From Nocardioides pantholopis (lineage in GTDB: Bacteria > Actinomycetota > Actinomycetes > Propionibacteriales > Nocardioidaceae): 64,000 nt of DNA. Position 1 is the first letter of the stretch, and each line of letters begins with the position of its first letter. Under the pieces are notes generated by a model that was given only the letters and a program-made list of their open reading frames with translations, had not been told where the DNA came from and made no database searches. The position numbers were made by a program, and so were the translations under genes. The stretch covers positions 2,427,501 through 2,491,500 of the forward strand of contig NZ_CP033324.1 of NCBI RefSeq assembly GCF_003710085.1, given 5' to 3'. This document shows, one piece after another, positions 1 through 7,901 of the stretch.

Positions 1-197
1 CGCCCCGGCCCGCAGCCGACGTCGAGGGTCGGGCCCACGCAGTGGCTGAGCATCTCGCGGTCGACCGGTCCCGCCTCCTGCGACCAGACGGTGACCGGGA
101 GCCGCTCGGGCTCGGCGGCGAGGCCGTGCACCCGGCACGGCTCGCCGCGCAGGGCCTGGGCGAACACGCTCGTGAACGACTCCTCGCGCAGGGTCAT
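1..197 (-). CDS. Class I SAM-dependent methyltransferase (N-terminal part, runs off the left edge)
   Basis: Only the first 65 or so codons are present. The protein starts MTLREESFTSVFAQALRG and reaches the motif LDVGCGPG at the window edge, which is motif I of class I methyltransferases (the glycine-rich SAM-binding loop). The substrate cannot be told from this fragment. The ATG at 197-195 overlaps the TGA of the upstream DUF2064 gene (194-196) in an ATGA arrangement, so the two are translationally coupled and share an operon with the GT2 gene. This context suggests a role in surface sugar or small-metabolite modification (inference). Confidence 0.8.
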   Translation of the reverse strand, partial: MTLREESFTSVFAQALRGEPCRVHGLAAEPERLPVTVWSQEAGPVDREMLSHCVGPTLDVGCGPG

Positions 198-847
198 CCG
201 AGGGCCCCCACTCCGGACCAGGCCCGCGCGAACCGGCTGCCGGGGGCCTGCGCGGCGACCAGGTGGCCGTCGGCGACCTCGTCGACGTCGCGCAGCGCGG
301 ACGCCGTGCCGACCCGGCATCCGTCGGCGACGAGCGCGGCGCGGGTGTCGGCGTACGTCGTGGGCGTGGACATCGCGACCCCGGAGAGCACCGCGGCGCG
401 GGCCGGGTCGCGCAGCGCCAGCACCCACCAGCCCCCGTCCTCGGCGGGCCCGAGCACCGCGTCGTGCTCCGCCAGCCCGGCCGCGACCGTCAGCAGCAGG
501 TCCTCGGTCACCTGCGGGGTGTCCATGCCGACCTGCACGACCGGCCCCGGGACGCCTCGGTGGGCGTGTGCGAGACGGTCGCCGAAGTCCCGGCCGCGCT
601 GCGGCACCACGCTCCACCCGACCAGCTCGCGGGCCAGCTCGTCGGCGCGGACGGCGTCGGCGAGGTGGCCGGCGAGGCTCAGGTGGCAGCGCTCGGCCCC
701 GACCGCGCGTCGGCACACGGCCAGGGTGTCCAGCAGCGCCGCGGCGGCGACCTCGGCCGCGGCGGCCATCCCCACGACCTCGCCCAGGCGGGTCTTCACC
801 TGTCCGGGCACCGGCGCCTTGGCCACCACGAGCATCCGGGGCAGCAT
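194..847 (-). CDS. DUF2064 / TIGR04282 family glycosyltransferase-like protein
   Basis: A 217-residue protein starting MLPRMLVVAKAPVPG and continuing to VKTRLGE, the signature of the DUF2064/TIGR04282 family, which has a nucleotidyltransferase-like (GT-A-like) fold related to CofC. The later DTPQV and EDGGWW segments also fit the family. The exact reaction of this family is not established. The ATG at 847 was chosen because it directly precedes the conserved AKAPVPG block; an open frame continues upstream but has no family features. It lies 41 bp after the GT2 gene and overlaps the methyltransferase start by 4 bp, so the three genes look like one operon. Confidence 0.85.
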   Translation of the reverse strand: MLPRMLVVAKAPVPGQVKTRLGEVVGMAAAAEVAAAALLDTLAVCRRAVGAERCHLSLAGHLADAVRADELARELVGWSVVPQRGRDFGDRLAHAHRGVPGPVVQVGMDTPQVTEDLLLTVAAGLAEHDAVLGPAEDGGWWVLALRDPARAAVLSGVAMSTPTTYADTRAALVADGCRVGTASALRDVDEVADGHLVAAQAPGSRFARAWSGVGALG

Positions 848-888
848 CCGGGGCGCCTCGCCCCCTGTGCCACGCGTCCCCGGCGGCG

Positions 889-1545
889 TCACGAGATCAC
901 GCCCCAGAAGTCCCGGGCGGTGCGCAGCGTGCCGCGGACCGAGCCGGAGACCTTGGACCGGGTGCCGGCGGCCCGCGGGTGGTAGTCCACGTCCCGCTCG
1001 CTGACCCGCCAGCCCGCCAGCGTGGCCTTCTGCATCAGCTCGAGCGGGTAGCCGAAGCGCCGGTCCCGGACGTCGAGCGCGAGCAGGTCGGCGCGCCGGC
1101 ACACCCGCATCGGCGCGATGTCGTGGGCGTCGAGGTCGATGCGCCGGCGCAGCCAGGCGACCAGCAGCGCGTTGCCGGCCCGGGCGTGCCAGGGCCAGAC
1201 GCCGCGGGCGACCGGGCGGCGGCGGCCGATGGCCAGGTCGGCGCGCCCGGACTCGACGTCGGCCACGAGCGGCAGCAGCTGCGCGGGATCGAAGGAGCCG
1301 TCGCCGTCCATGACGCCTACCAGGTCGTGGGTGGCGGCCAGGATGCCGGCGTGCACGGCGGCGCCGTACCCGGGCCGCGCCTCGTGCACCACCCGCGCGC
1401 CGAGCCGCCGCGCGACCTCCGCGGTGTCGTCGACCGAGCCGTTGTCGACCACCACGACCGCCAGCTCGGGGGGCATCCGGGGCAGCAGCGCCTCGAGCGC
1501 CGGGGCTTCGTCCCGGCACGGGAGCACGAGGTCACAGACAGCCAT
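889..1545 (-). CDS. Glycosyltransferase family 2
   Basis: A 218-residue GT-A fold glycosyltransferase. It begins MAVCDLVLPCRDEAPALEA, followed by VVVDNGSVDDT (the nucleotide-sugar region) and VMDGDGSFDP, which carries the DxD-like metal/UDP-sugar motif near residue 90. There are no membrane segments, so it probably acts at the cytoplasmic face of the membrane on a lipid or sugar acceptor. The ATG at 1545 fits the usual start of the fold; upstream in-frame sequence is arginine-rich and non-homologous. It is the first gene of the minus-strand set with DUF2064 and the methyltransferase, and is divergent from the membrane protein at 1625 with an 80-bp shared promoter region. Confidence 0.88.
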   Translation of the reverse strand: MAVCDLVLPCRDEAPALEALLPRMPPELAVVVVDNGSVDDTAEVARRLGARVVHEARPGYGAAVHAGILAATHDLVGVMDGDGSFDPAQLLPLVADVESGRADLAIGRRRPVARGVWPWHARAGNALLVAWLRRRIDLDAHDIAPMRVCRRADLLALDVRDRRFGYPLELMQKATLAGWRVSERDVDYHPRAAGTRSKVSGSVRGTLRTARDFWGVIS

Positions 1546-1624
1546 GGGAACAGGTGCTCTGCGAGCGCCATGTCGAAACCCCGCCTCCCCGGCCGACGTG
1601 GCCGCACGCCCTAGGGTCGGGGCC

Positions 1625-2965
1625 GTGACCTCGACCCGCGCGCGCCTGGCGCCCTGGCTGGGCCTGGTCCTGGCTCTGGTCCTGGTCGGACTCGCCTTCG
1701 GGCTGCCGCGGTGGCTGGAGTGGGAGGTCGCCTCCCGGGCGCCGCGCAACGCCTCGGACCTCGAGGTGCCGCCGCTGCACGGCCTGTGGCACCCCCAGCT
1801 GCTCGGTCCCGGCACGGTGCCGGCGCTGCTGCTCGCGCTGCTGGGCTGGCGCTACGGCCCCGGTCTCGCCGAGCGGCTGCCCTGGCGTCGCCTGCTCCTC
1901 GCGTCGTACGCCGCCGGGCTGGCGTGGCTGCTCGCGCTGGCGCTGGTCGACGGCACCAGCGGGCTGACCCGGGTGCTCGGCAACGACTACGAGTACCTCC
2001 CGACCGCGCGCGAGGTCGACGACGTCGGCGCGCTGCTGCGCGGGTACGTGGACCGGATCCCGTACGCCCACGAGGACAACTGGCCGACCCACGTGGCCGG
2101 CCACCCGCCCGGCGCGCTGCTGTTCTTCGTGCTGCTGGTCCGGGTCGGCCTCGGCGGCGACCTGGCGGCGGCGCTCGTCGTGGTCGCGCTCGCCGCGACC
2201 ACCGCGCTGGCGGTGCTGACCACGCTGCGCGCGCTCGACGCCGAGGACGTCGCCCGCCGGGCCGCGCCGTTCCTGGTGCTGACCCCGGCCGCCGTCTTCA
2301 TGGCGGTCTCGGCCGACGCCCTGTTCGCGGCGGTCGCCGCCTGGGGCTTGGCGGCGCTCGCCCTGGCCGCCACGGCGCCGGGCCGCGGGGCCCTGGTGGC
2401 CTGGTCGCTGCTGGCCGGCCTGCTGCTGGGCTACGGGTCGCTGATGTCCTACGGCCTGCCGCTGCTCGGGGTGGTCGCGCTCGCGGTGCTCCTCGCCGCC
2501 CGGTCCTGGTGGCCGCTGCCGCTGGCCGCGGGCACGGCGCTCGCGGTGGTGCTCGGTTTCGCCGCCGCCGGGTTCGCCTGGTGGGAGGCCTACCCGGTGC
2601 TGAGCGAGCGCTACTGGGACGGCATCGCCGCAGACCGGCCCGCGTCGTACTGGCTGTGGGCCAACCTCGGCGCCCTCCTGGTCTGCGCGGGCCCGCTGCT
2701 CGGCGCGGGGCTGGCGTACGCCGCGGCCGGCGCCCGCCGGCTCTCCCGGCCGGCCGTGCTGCTGGTGGCCGCCGCCGCGGTCGCGATGGCGGCGGCGGAC
2801 CTGTCCCGGATGAGCAAGGCGGAGACCGAGCGGATCTGGCTGCTGTTCGTGCCGTGGCTGACCGTCTCGCTGGGGCTGCTGCCCCCGGCCTGGCGACGCT
2901 GGGGGCTGGGCCTCCAGGTCGCCGGCGCGCTGGTCGTCCAGCACCTCCTCTACACCAGCTGGTGA
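1625..2965 (+). CDS. Polytopic membrane protein, GT-C glycosyltransferase-like
   Basis: A 446-residue protein with about ten hydrophobic segments, the first at residues 9-25. The long extracytoplasmic loop after TM2/TM3 contains NDYEYLPTAREVDD and GHPPGALLFF. An early acidic loop plus a HPPG motif is typical of GT-C fold enzymes that use polyprenyl-phosphate sugars (family knowledge; no specific family was recognised). The GTG at 1625 is chosen because the signal-anchor starts directly after it. Its position among the GT2, DUF2064 and epimerase genes supports a role in envelope glycan assembly (inference). It converges on the epimerase gene with 16 bp between the stops. Confidence 0.75.
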   Translation: MTSTRARLAPWLGLVLALVLVGLAFGLPRWLEWEVASRAPRNASDLEVPPLHGLWHPQLLGPGTVPALLLALLGWRYGPGLAERLPWRRLLLASYAAGLAWLLALALVDGTSGLTRVLGNDYEYLPTAREVDDVGALLRGYVDRIPYAHEDNWPTHVAGHPPGALLFFVLLVRVGLGGDLAAALVVVALAATTALAVLTTLRALDAEDVARRAAPFLVLTPAAVFMAVSADALFAAVAAWGLAALALAATAPGRGALVAWSLLAGLLLGYGSLMSYGLPLLGVVALAVLLAARSWWPLPLAAGTALAVVLGFAAAGFAWWEAYPVLSERYWDGIAADRPASYWLWANLGALLVCAGPLLGAGLAYAAAGARRLSRPAVLLVAAAAVAMAAADLSRMSKAETERIWLLFVPWLTVSLGLLPPAWRRWGLGLQVAGALVVQHLLYTSW

Positions 2966-2981
2966 GGGCGGTCGGCAGCGA

Positions 2982-4025
2982 TCAGGCGCGCAGCGGCGCC
3001 GTCGCGAACGCGCGCAGCCCGTCGCGGGGCAGCACCTCGGCGGCGAACCCGAGCCCGGTCCGGGCCAGCTCGGGCGAGGCGACCACGTGCCGGACGTCGC
3101 CGAGCCGGTAGCCGCCGGTCACCTCGGGCCGGACCCCGCCGCCGACGCCCGCCCCGACCAGCTCGGCGACCTCCCGGATCGCGACCGGGTGCCCGGAGGC
3201 GACGTTGTAGGCGGCGTACCGGCCGGGGTCGTCGGCGACGACGGACTGCAGCGCGGCCAGGTTGGCGCGGGCGACATCGTCGACGTGCACGAAGTCGCGC
3301 ATCTGGCCGCCGTCCTCGAAGACCTGCGGCCGCTCGCCGCGCTCCAGGGAGGAGCGGAACATCGCCGCCACCCCGGAGTACGGCGTGTCGCGGGGCATGC
3401 CCGGCCCGTAGACGTTGTGGTAGCGCAGCGCCACCGCGCTCGCGTCGGCCTGGCGGACCCACGCCGACGCGTAGTGCTCCTGGGCGAGCTTGCTGACCGC
3501 GTAGGAGCTGCGCGGGTCCAGCCGGGCGTCCTCGTCGACCAGCGCCCAGGCCAGGTCCGCTCCGCAGACCGGGCAGTGGTTCTCGAAGTCGCCGGCGTCC
3601 AGCGCGGCGCGCTCCCGCGGGGGCGGCGCCTGGTCGCCGTGCTCGGCGCAGGTGTAGCGGCCCTCGCCGTAGACGACCATCGAGGAGGCCAGCACCAGCC
3701 GGTCGACGCCGGCCACGTGCATGGCCGCCAGCAGCGCGGCGGTGCCGAGGTCGTTGTGCCCGGCGTAGTCCGGGAGGTCGGCGACGGCCACCCCGGCTCC
3801 GACCACTGCCGCCTGGTGGCAGACCGCGTCGACGCCGGTGAGCAGCGAGGTCCAGGATGCGGCGTCGCGCACGTCGAGGCGGTGCGTGCCCGCCGGCGCC
3901 TGCGTCGCGCCGTGCGCCTTGTCCAGCATCATGTCGACGCGGACCACCTCGTGGCCGGCCGCCTCGAGCGCCGCCCCGATCGCCGTGCCGATGAACCCGG
4001 CGGAGCCGGTGAGCAGCACCCTCAC
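2982..4025 (-). CDS. NAD-dependent epimerase/dehydratase with a zinc-ribbon-like insertion
   Basis: A 347-residue extended SDR. VRVLLTGSAGFIG (residues 1-13) holds the NAD-binding TGxxGxxG motif; the active site is S114/S115 with Y175 and K179 in YAVSK. Between the YGEG strand and the YxxxK motif there is an insertion with C126, H129, C151 and C154 (YTCAEHG ... HCPVCG), a probable metal-binding ribbon. To my knowledge, sugar-nucleotide 4-epimerases of the dTDP-L-rhamnose 4-epimerase type carry a comparable Cys-rich insertion. The GTG at 4025 overlaps the TGA of the MTA phosphorylase gene (GTGA), so the two are coupled. The substrate is probably a nucleotide sugar (inference). Confidence 0.87.
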   Translation of the reverse strand: MRVLLTGSAGFIGTAIGAALEAAGHEVVRVDMMLDKAHGATQAPAGTHRLDVRDAASWTSLLTGVDAVCHQAAVVGAGVAVADLPDYAGHNDLGTAALLAAMHVAGVDRLVLASSMVVYGEGRYTCAEHGDQAPPPRERAALDAGDFENHCPVCGADLAWALVDEDARLDPRSSYAVSKLAQEHYASAWVRQADASAVALRYHNVYGPGMPRDTPYSGVAAMFRSSLERGERPQVFEDGGQMRDFVHVDDVARANLAALQSVVADDPGRYAAYNVASGHPVAIREVAELVGAGVGGGVRPEVTGGYRLGDVRHVVASPELARTGLGFAAEVLPRDGLRAFATAPLRA

Positions 4026-4819
4026 GGGCCGGGCACCTCGAAGGTCAGCTCCACGCCGTCGGACCAGGTCGAGCAGGTGCAGCCGTCGGGGTCCGGCAGG
4101 TCGGCGACCACCGTGCGCAGCAGCCCCTGGAGGCGGTCCAGGTTCTTGCGGAACAGCGCGAAGACCTCCTCCTGGTCCACGCCGCCACCGGCCTCGACCC
4201 CGGCGTCCATGTCGGTGACCAGGGCCAGCGCGACGTAGCACTGGCCCAGCTCGCGGGCCAGCGCCGCCTCGGGGGCGCCGGTCATGTTGATCAGCGACCA
4301 GCCGGCGGCGGCGTACTGCTGCGACTCGGCGCGGGTGGAGAACCGGGGGCCCTCGATGATCACCATCGTGCCGCCCCGCCGGACCTGCGGGTCGGCGTCG
4401 CTCAGCGCCCCGGACAGCCGCGCGCAGTAGGGGTCAGCGAACGGCAGGTGCACAGCACCGGTCTCGACGTAGGAGCCGACCCGGCGGAAGGTGCGGTCGA
4501 CCAGCTGGTCGGGGACGACCAGGTCGCCGGGGGCCACCTCCGGGCGCAGGCCGCCGACCGCGCACGGCGCGAGCACCTGGCGTACGCCGAGGGAGCGCAG
4601 CGCCCACAGGTTCGCGCGGTACGGGATCGCGTGCGGCGGGAACTCGTGGTGCCGGCCGTGCCGGGGCAGGAACGCCACCCGGCGCCCGCCGACGGAGCCC
4701 ACCGCGATCGGCGCCGAGGGGTCGCCGTACGGCGTCCGGACGGCGTGCTCGGTGTAGTCGTCGAGAAAGGAGTAGAAGCCGGTGCCGCCGATGACTGCCA
4801 CGTCCGCGATCGCGTTCAT
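4022..4819 (-). CDS. mtnP: S-methyl-5'-thioadenosine (or -inosine) phosphorylase
   Basis: A 265-residue member of the trimeric purine nucleoside phosphorylase/MTAP family. The start has VAVIGGTGFYSF (phosphate loop), followed by PRHGRHHEFPPHAIPYRANLW, where the His pair and IPYRAN are family signatures, then EGPRFSTRAE, NMTGAPEAALARE and ALVTDMDAG. The enzyme cleaves methylthioadenosine (or a close purine analogue) with phosphate to base plus methylthioribose 1-phosphate, for salvage of the SAM by-product. The ATG at 4819 gives the usual N-terminus; an in-frame ATG lies at 4846. It is coupled by a 4-bp overlap to the epimerase, an unusual partner for this enzyme. Confidence 0.9.
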   Translation of the reverse strand: MNAIADVAVIGGTGFYSFLDDYTEHAVRTPYGDPSAPIAVGSVGGRRVAFLPRHGRHHEFPPHAIPYRANLWALRSLGVRQVLAPCAVGGLRPEVAPGDLVVPDQLVDRTFRRVGSYVETGAVHLPFADPYCARLSGALSDADPQVRRGGTMVIIEGPRFSTRAESQQYAAAGWSLINMTGAPEAALARELGQCYVALALVTDMDAGVEAGGGVDQEEVFALFRKNLDRLQGLLRTVVADLPDPDGCTCSTWSDGVELTFEVPGP

Positions 4820-4878
4820 GGCCGCCACTGTGTCAGCCCGCGCCACGCCCGGGCGGGACCATCGCCGCTGCGGGCGGG

Positions 4879-5073
4879 TCAGCGCTCGCGGGCCGGCAGC
4901 TCCAGGGCCCGCCAGACCGATGCCCAGACCTGCTTGGGCGGCACCCCGGCGTCCAGCGCCTCGCTGGCGGTCCGGCCGCCGAGGTCGCTCATCACGAACT
5001 GGTCGGCCCAGCTGCGGGCGTAGCCGGCGCCCAGCGCCTGCTCCATCCGGCTCCAGAACTCCGTGTGCCTCAC
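4879..5073 (-). CDS. DUF3046 family protein
   Basis: A 64-residue protein starting VRHTEFWSRMEQALG and containing SDLGGRTASEALDAG followed by KQVWASVWRALELP, which matches the small actinobacterial DUF3046 family along its whole length. Its function is unknown. The GTG start at 5073 fits the conserved RxTEFW N-terminus. In mycobacteria and many relatives this gene sits beside recA and recX; neither is present here, so the usual neighbourhood has been rearranged. Confidence 0.88.
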   Translation of the reverse strand: MRHTEFWSRMEQALGAGYARSWADQFVMSDLGGRTASEALDAGVPPKQVWASVWRALELPARER

Positions 5074-5137
5074 GGCTCTCACGGTAGACGAGGCCACCGC
5101 ACGCGCCGGCACCGGCGCTGGCGCCGCGGCCGGCGGT

Positions 5138-5686
5138 TCAGCCGACGTCGTGGGTGTGGTGGACGGCGTCGTGGAGGTGGTAGCGGGCGAGGGTCTCGAT
5201 CGTGAACCGGCTGCCGTTGCTGCGCCGGCCCGGGCGCTGCCACGACTCCTCGGGCACGGCGTCGTACAGCACCGCGACCGCAGCTGCCGCCTCGACCAGC
5301 TGGCGGCCCACGACCGCCGGGTCCTGCCGGGCGTAGCCGCCACGCAGCGCCGCCTCGTCCTGGTCCCAGTTATCGAAGTGCGGGTCGTCCTCGGTGAGCA
5401 TCCGCACGACCCGCTCGCCGAAGAGCACATGGGCATCGCGCACATGGCAGGCGTACTCGAGGGGCGACCAGGTCGTCGCCGCGGGGCGCCGGCCGGCGTC
5501 CGGACGGGCGAGCACCGGGAGCCAGCCGTCGGCGTCCGCCCGCAGCGCTGCCCCGATCCGGCCGCGGTCCACCGCCACGGCGCGGTATCCGCACTCGGGG
5601 CACGGGCGCTCCAACACCCAGGTCCAGTCCTTGGTGTCGGGCGCGATGGCGGGCGGGGCGGTCGGCCGCCCGGTGTCTGTCGTCAC
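5138..5686 (-). CDS. DinB family protein
   Basis: A 182-residue protein. The N-terminus carries a CPECGYRAVAVD block, followed by the four-helix DinB fold. WSPLEYACHVRDAHVLFGERV and LARYHLHDAVHHTHDVG contain the spaced histidines (H in ACHVRD, and HHTHD near the C-terminus) that form the metal site of DinB/mycothiol-dependent enzymes. Some relatives are thiol-dependent S-transferases, but no substrate can be assigned here. The GTG at 5686 was chosen because the preceding in-frame residues are low-complexity and because this leaves a 70-bp divergent promoter region with the GNAT gene. Confidence 0.83.
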   Translation of the reverse strand: MTTDTGRPTAPPAIAPDTKDWTWVLERPCPECGYRAVAVDRGRIGAALRADADGWLPVLARPDAGRRPAATTWSPLEYACHVRDAHVLFGERVVRMLTEDDPHFDNWDQDEAALRGGYARQDPAVVGRQLVEAAAAVAVLYDAVPEESWQRPGRRSNGSRFTIETLARYHLHDAVHHTHDVG

Positions 5687-5756
5687 CCGCCCATCCTCGT
5701 GCCTGCCCGGGGGCGTCGCAGCCGCCGATCCTGCCAACGTCGGCCAAGATGGCGCC

Positions 5757-6275
5757 ATGACTCCACCTCCGGGACCGGCGGGCGCACCGGGCGTGCGCGC
5801 CGCGAGGGTCGAGGACCTGGCGGCGGTGCAGGCGATCTACGCCGAGCAGGTGCGGACCTCGACGTCCACCTTCGACGTGCTGCCGCCCTCGCTGGAGGAC
5901 TGGGCGGGGAAGCTGGCCGCCACGCTCCGGCCGCACCACTTCCTGGTCGCGATCGACGACGACGGCGTGCAGGGCTACGCCTACTCCTCGGCGTACCGGC
6001 CCCGGCCGGCCTACGCCGCCACCCGCGAGACCTCGATCCACCTGGCGCCGCGGGCCCGCGGCCGCGGCCTGGGCCGGCTGCTGTACGACGAGCTGCTGGC
6101 CCGGCTGCGGGCCGACGGGGCGCACGTGGTCCTCGCGGTCGTCGCCCTGCCGAACCCGGCCAGCCGGGCGCTGCACCTGGCGTGCGGGTTCGCCTCCGCC
6201 GGGGTGCTGCGCGAGGTGGGGCACAAGCTCGACACCTGGGTCGACACCGAGTTCTTCCAGCTCCTGCTGGATTGA
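5757..6275 (+). CDS. GNAT N-acetyltransferase, phosphinothricin/L-amino-acid type
   Basis: A 172-residue GNAT protein. VRAARVEDLAAVQAIYAEQV and the TSTFDVLPPSLEDW segment are characteristic of the phosphinothricin/methionine-sulfone acetyltransferase branch (Pat/MnaT). The acetyl-CoA loop is ARGRGLGRLLYDELL (Q/RxxGxG/A), followed by NPASRALHLACGF. Such enzymes acetylate the amino group of amino-acid analogues; the true substrate here is unknown. The ATG at 5757 lies just before the domain and opposite the DinB promoter. The ABC exporter genes converge on it from the minus strand. Confidence 0.85.
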   Translation: MTPPPGPAGAPGVRAARVEDLAAVQAIYAEQVRTSTSTFDVLPPSLEDWAGKLAATLRPHHFLVAIDDDGVQGYAYSSAYRPRPAYAATRETSIHLAPRARGRGLGRLLYDELLARLRADGAHVVLAVVALPNPASRALHLACGFASAGVLREVGHKLDTWVDTEFFQLLLD

Positions 6276-6306
6276 CGGCGCCGCGGCAGGTCGGGCCGGG
6301 CTCCGG

Positions 6307-7110
6307 TCAGGTGAGCAGCAGCGTGCCGAGCCGGCGCCGTACGACGAGCAGCCCGGCGATGCCCATCAGCACGAGGTAGACCACCGAGATCGCCGAGGCC
6401 CAGGTCAGCGAGCCCGTGGTGAGCTCCCGGCACAGCACGACGCCGCGGTAGAGCGGGGTCACCTCGACGATCCCCCGCGCCCAGCCGTCCAGCGCGGTGA
6501 TCGGGAAGAACGTCGCCGAGAACAGGAACAGCGGCAGCTGCACGAGCGTGACCTTCTCGAAGTCCTGCCAGGACTTCATCCACGTCGTCACCGCCATGCA
6601 CACCGCGCTGAAGGCGAACCCGATCAGCAGCGTCGCGGGCAGCGCGAGCAGCGCCCACCACGAGTGCACCAGGCCCATCGCCACCATCACGACCAGGAAC
6701 GCGGCCGAGTAGCTGCCGCCGCGCAGCTGGCCCCAGGCGATCTCGCCGCGCGCGACGTCACCGGTGGTCATCGGCGTGGCCAGGATCTGGTCGTAGAGCT
6801 TCTCGTACTTCATCTTGAAGAACACGTTGAACGTGCTGTCGAGCAGGGCGCCGTTCATCGCGGACGCGGCGAGCATGCCGGGGGCGACGAACTCGGCGTA
6901 CGGGATCGCCTGGCCGTTGAACTCGAAGGTCTCGATCAGCTGGCCGACGCCGATGCCGATCGAGAGCAGGTAGAAGAACGGCTCCAGGAAGCCGGTCAGG
7001 TAGAGCTTCCACGCGGCGCGGTAGCTGAGGTAGTTGCGCAGCATCAGCATCCGCATGGCCGCGAGCGGGCCCAGCGGCTCGGCGCGGCCGGGCGCGTCGA
7101 CGGCGCTCAC
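6307..7110 (-). CDS. ABC-2 type transporter permease (second of a pair)
   Basis: A 267-residue membrane protein with six predicted TM segments. LYLTGFLEPFFYLLSIGIGVG, ATPMTTGDVARGE and FPITALDGWARGIVEVTPLYRG match the NodJ/DrrB-like ABC-2 permease family, which exports lipophilic or glycolipid substrates. The GTG at 7110 overlaps the stop of the upstream permease (GTGA). With the upstream permease and ATPase it forms a three-gene exporter. Having two non-identical permeases beside one ATPase suggests a heterodimeric channel (inference). The substrate cannot be read from the sequence. Confidence 0.87.
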   Translation of the reverse strand: MSAVDAPGRAEPLGPLAAMRMLMLRNYLSYRAAWKLYLTGFLEPFFYLLSIGIGVGQLIETFEFNGQAIPYAEFVAPGMLAASAMNGALLDSTFNVFFKMKYEKLYDQILATPMTTGDVARGEIAWGQLRGGSYSAAFLVVMVAMGLVHSWWALLALPATLLIGFAFSAVCMAVTTWMKSWQDFEKVTLVQLPLFLFSATFFPITALDGWARGIVEVTPLYRGVVLCRELTTGSLTWASAISVVYLVLMGIAGLLVVRRRLGTLLLT

Positions 7111-7901
7111 GACGCCATCCGCTTCGCCAGGCCGGAGACCGACCAGAACCAGCCGAGGACCGTGAGCACCACCAGCACCAGGACGTTGACGCCCGCCACC
7201 CACCAGGTGATGTGGTCCAGCGCGAACATCCGGGACAGGTTCACGCCGTGCCACAGCGGGGTCAGCCGGGCCACCCAGGCGCCGACCTCGCCGAGGTTCG
7301 TGACCGGGAAGAACGCGCCGGAGAAGAGGAACAGCGGGAACACCCCGAGCCGGAAGATCACCCCGAAGCCCTCCTCGTTGCGCAGCCGCGCGCTCACGCC
7401 GTACACGAGGGTCGCGAAGCAGAAGCCGACCAGCACCTGCGCGAGCAGCGCCAGGACCGCGCCCCACCAGGTCTCGAAGACCCCGAACGGCGCCAGCACC
7501 AGCGTGAAGACCGCGCAGGTCGCGACCAGCCGGAACAGCACGAAGCCGAGGTGGGCGGCGACCACGTGCGGCACCTGCAGCGGCGTGGCGAGCATCGAGT
7601 CGTAGACCCGCTGCCACTTGATCATGCTCATCACCGGGTGGGTGGTCTCCCCCACCGCCGTCTGCATCGCGTGGGAGGCGATCAGGCCCGGGACCACGAA
7701 CGCGAGGTACGACGGGGCGCCCTCGAGCTGGTCGGGGTCGCCGTCGATGAACCCGCCGAGCACGACGCCCATCGCGACCACATAGAGCAGCGGGGAGAGG
7801 AACGAGGAGACGACCGAGCCCCGCCAGGTCCGGCGGGCGACCGTGAGCCAGTAGTCCACCTGGCGTCCGACGCCCTCGCGCAGCGGGAGTGCGGCCGTCA
7901 T
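7107..7901 (-). CDS. ABC-2 type transporter permease (first of a pair)
   Basis: A 264-residue protein with six predicted TM segments. It contains FLSPLLYVVAMGVVLGG, MLATPLQVPHVVAAH and FPLFLFSGAFFPVTNLGE, the same plan as the downstream permease (ATP-cassette contact loop, then the FFPV segment near TM5). Start ATG at 7901 shares one base with the TGA of the ATPase gene (TGATG), so translation is coupled; its own stop overlaps the next permease. It is a NodJ/DrrB-like family member by pattern. Confidence 0.87.
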   Translation of the reverse strand: MTAALPLREGVGRQVDYWLTVARRTWRGSVVSSFLSPLLYVVAMGVVLGGFIDGDPDQLEGAPSYLAFVVPGLIASHAMQTAVGETTHPVMSMIKWQRVYDSMLATPLQVPHVVAAHLGFVLFRLVATCAVFTLVLAPFGVFETWWGAVLALLAQVLVGFCFATLVYGVSARLRNEEGFGVIFRLGVFPLFLFSGAFFPVTNLGEVGAWVARLTPLWHGVNLSRMFALDHITWWVAGVNVLVLVVLTVLGWFWSVSGLAKRMAS

